Assembly (NCBI GenBank): GCA_014904845.1
Contig: MU119542.1
Location: 1-50,463, forward strand
Source: Acephala macrosclerotiorum
Lineage: Eukaryota; Ascomycota; Leotiomycetes; Helotiales; Mollisiaceae
DNA length: 50,463 bases
Direction: 5' to 3'
The notes under the pieces: generated by a model
Seen by the model: only the letters and a program-made list of their open reading frames with translations
What the model was told of the DNA's origin: nothing
Databases searched by the model: none
Translations under genes and position numbers: made by a program
In this document: positions 47,061 through 50,463 of the stretch, piece by piece
Layout of the letters: each line of letters opens with the position of its first letter
Numbering within the stretch: the first letter of the stretch is position 1

Positions 47061-50000
47061 ATAAATAATCACGAGAATTGGATTTAATTCGAGTCGTTTT
47101 ATAATGAAATTAAAAGTAATAAAAATCGAGATTTTTATATCGATTTTTATTATTATTACGTATAGTTTAAAAATTAAAATAATACGAGTAATTTTTTTAT
47201 ATTTCGTTGAATTTTAATAAAGTAAATTATCTCGTAAATCGAATTATTTATTATTATAAATTTTATTATTAAAAACGATAATATACTCGATTTACGAATT
47301 AAAGTTTTTATTTATAATAAAAAAATCGTTTATAAAAACGAAGAGTTTTATTGAATATAAATTTAAATAAAAAAATCGAAATCTACGATCGAGATTATTT
47401 ATTTATTATTGTAATCGTTTATTTAGTACTATAATTTTTTTTTTTTCGAGATATTAATATTAAATTACTATCGATATATCGTACGCAATTTTCGATTAGT
47501 AAATAAAATTAATATATGTTTTTCGAGTACGTTACTCGAAATACATTTATTTATAAAAGTTTAATTTCGAATTAATTAAATTTAAACGTTTATTTTATTT
47601 TTTTTACGAAAGTATAATTCTATTTTTAATTTTATTTATTACTAGTTTATACTCGTTAAATAATAAAAAAGTATTCGACGTAAAAAATTTTATAAATTTA
47701 ATTAATAATTTAATTTTTTGTAATTTAAAGTTTTTTAATTTTATAAAAATTTAATTTTTTAAAATAAACGTATTGTCGATTTATATATTAATTATTTCGA
47801 ATAAAATATAATTACTTTTTATAATAAATAAATAAAAATCGAAAATTAAAAATTTTATTAAAAGTTTATTTTTATAGTAAATATTATACGTTTTATATTA
47901 ATATATTTTTATTTTTAAAATTTTATAAAAAAGTTTAATTATTTTAAAAACGACGTTCGATAAAAATTTATTCGTTATTTTTTTTAAAAATTTAACGAAA
48001 ATAATACGTATTAATAAAATTATTAATTGTACGTATATTTAAATAATATTTTTTAAATAAAAATTAATTTTTTTAAATTTAAAAAATAAAATTAAAACGA
48101 TAATAATTCGTTAATTAACGTATTAAATAATTAAAATTTAAATTAATATTATTTTTTTGTTTTTATTATTAAATATTTAAATTATAAAATGAAATTTTTC
48201 GTATAAAATTATCGTTTTTATATTTTTAATTTCGTTTATTAATTTTAAATCGAAAATTCGTTAATTATTAATTTTTTTCAAATTATTAAAAATTAATTTA
48301 AAAACTTTTTTCGCGATTAATTTATTAATTTTTTTTTTATAAAAAACTATAAACGAATCGCTTAAAATAATAATAATTTTTTTTACGCGAAAATCTATAA
48401 ATAATTATTTATTTTTAGTTTTTTTTCGATTAAATATATTTTGAAATTTTTTATATTTATATAAATTATTATATAAATATATTCGTTGAAATTAAAAACG
48501 TAAAAAAAAATTTTATTATAATTCGAAATAAATATAAATTTTCTTTCGAAATATACGAAATTTTTTTAATTAAACGAAATAAATTAAATATATTTTTTTT
48601 TATTTTCGAATTTTTTTTAAAAAAATTTAATTTTAAATTTAAATTTTTTAATAAGTTTTTTTTTAATAAATGATTTTTTAATTATTTTTTAAATTATTTA
48701 AAATTTTAATAAAATAATTTTATTATAATATTACGAAAAATTTTTAATTTATTTAATAATTACAATTAATATATCTTTTTATTTATTATTAAAAACGTAT
48801 ATAATTTTTTTTTTTTTATTTTTTTTTTAAATAAATACGTTTAAATTTAAAAATAAATCGATTAAATAATAATTTTATAAATTATTTTTTATTCGTAAAA
48901 CGTTATTAATTTAACGAATAATATAATATTTTTAGATTATATTTATTACATTTTTTATCGCTTTAATTTTAGTAATAATTAATATTACAAACGCGTTTTA
49001 TTATAATATTCGAAAATAAACGTTAAAAATAAAAAATATAAAAATAATATTATTCGATTTTATTATATTTTTGATTATTTTAATCGTTATTTAAAATCGT
49101 TTTTTTTTTGTAAATCGAGAAATTCGTAAAATAATATATTATATATACGCTTTAATAAAACGTAATATTTTTCTATTAAATTAATCGAATTATAAGTTTT
49201 TATTAATATAATTTTCGAGTCGATATTTATATTTTTAATATTATTATAAAATTCTTTAGAATTAAAATTTATTTCGAAATTATAAATAGTAAATACTAAT
49301 AATTTAAAATAAATATTAATTTAATATATTCGAAAAACGTTTTATATTTTTTTTATTAATATATTAACGAGAAACTTTGTAATTTAAAATATTATAATCT
49401 CGTTTATAATTTAAAATATTAATTTTTCGTCGATTTATAATATATTTAAATAAATAGAATAATTAAAATTATAATCGTTACGTAATATAAACTTAAAATA
49501 ATTAAAAGATTTATTATTTATTTAATATTATTAATAAAATTTCGTTATTTTTTTAATTTCTTTAAAATTCGTAAAATATTTTTTACATTCGAATATTCGC
49601 ACGAATTTAACAATCAATAAATATTTAAAACATTTATATAATCGTTTAAATTTCGTTTTAATTAAATAATAAATAATAAAATCGATTTTTATTATAAAAA
49701 TTTTATAATTATTATAAATTAAATTTTCGAGTAAATTAAATAATATTTAAAAATATTTAAATGTTTTAATAATAAACGTATATCGTTTATTTTAAATAAA
49801 TATATTATTAAAATTATTGAATTTAATTTGTAATTTATTTATATTTTAAAAATATAATAAAAAAAATACGTTTATTAAGACTACGTAAAACGTAATACGT
49901 TTAATTAATATATCGACGTTAATAATTTTAAGAAATAAAATTTTATCGATTTCAAATTTAATTATTATTTTTTAGTTTTAAATTCGTTCAATTTAACGTT

Positions 50001-50463
50001 TCAAATTCGTTAAAAAATTAAATATTAATTTTCGTCGATAATCGATCGTTGGATAGTACTAATATCGATTATAATACTTATAAAAACGTTTAATACGTAA
50101 TAATTCGTTAAATACGTTTTTATATTAATAAATATTAAAAGCGATCTCAATTGTATTACAATATTCGATATCGTATAACAAATTAATTAGCGATTAAATA
50201 ATTTAATAATTTTAAATCTATTAATTTTATTGTAAAATATTATAAAATAATTGGTCGATCGTATAATATTGTTTTTATATAAATTTTTTTCTTTAGTAAA
50301 TTTAACGACGAATTATTCGTATTTTTTAGTAATATTAAAATTTAATTTTTCGAATTTAATTACGAATTAAATTATTTTATTTTTATTAAACGATTTCGAT
50401 TTTTTAAAATTGTCGTATATTTTTTTTTTTTTTTTTTTTAAATATTTTTATTATAATATTTAC

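Larger units (their letters stand above)
43791..50463. repeat. AT-rich, RIP-saturated block (right)
   Basis: Composition and CpG-only residual C are as in the left block. Repeats P, R and Q of the left block recur here at about 45.3, 46.0 and 47.0 kb, all in the same orientation. Two tandem repeats lie near the left edge. No gene is recognisable up to the end of the window. Confidence 0.9.

Overview
The window looks like nuclear DNA of a filamentous ascomycete (Pezizomycotina). It has spliced genes with short GT-AG introns (45 to 145 nt), fungal-specific families (HET, NACHT/STAND, 2EXR, DUF4360) and long AT-rich blocks with the signature of repeat-induced point mutation (RIP). Genus cannot be read from the sequence.

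Layout: (1) 1 to about 19,000 and about 43,790 to 50,463 are extremely AT-rich blocks without credible genes. The C that remains lies mostly in CpG. Several segments recur within the left block and between the two blocks; one pair differs over 190 bp only by transitions. (2) Between them lies a gene island of about 24.7 kb with normal base composition.

Island, left to right: a truncated cytochrome P450-like 5' end at the AT boundary (minus); a secreted glycoside-hydrolase-like gene broken by two single-base frameshifts (minus); a 2EXR-domain pseudogene in one continuous frame with five stop codons (minus); an intact three-exon gene of unknown function (plus); a nine-exon gene for a protein of about 2,328 aa with an SF1 helicase, an NFX1-type zinc finger and three CbxX-type AAA+ domains (minus); divergent from it, a gene for an RGG-rich protein whose motifs suggest a DXO/RAI1-like fold (plus); a MITE with TTA target duplication; a DUF4360 pseudogene with three Gln-to-stop-type codons (plus); a NACHT/STAND receptor with ankyrin-like C-terminus (minus); a possible solo LTR; and a HET-domain gene (minus).

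Three intact genes belong to classes linked to non-self recognition or nucleic-acid surveillance (ZNFX1-like helicase-AAA, NLR-like STAND, HET), while three or four neighbours are broken. The strongest candidate for an undescribed system is the divergent helicase-AAA / RGG-DXO-like pair, which share a 465-bp intergenic region. The functional link is inference. Exon models were made by hand from splice signals and reading phase; all intact models close in frame.
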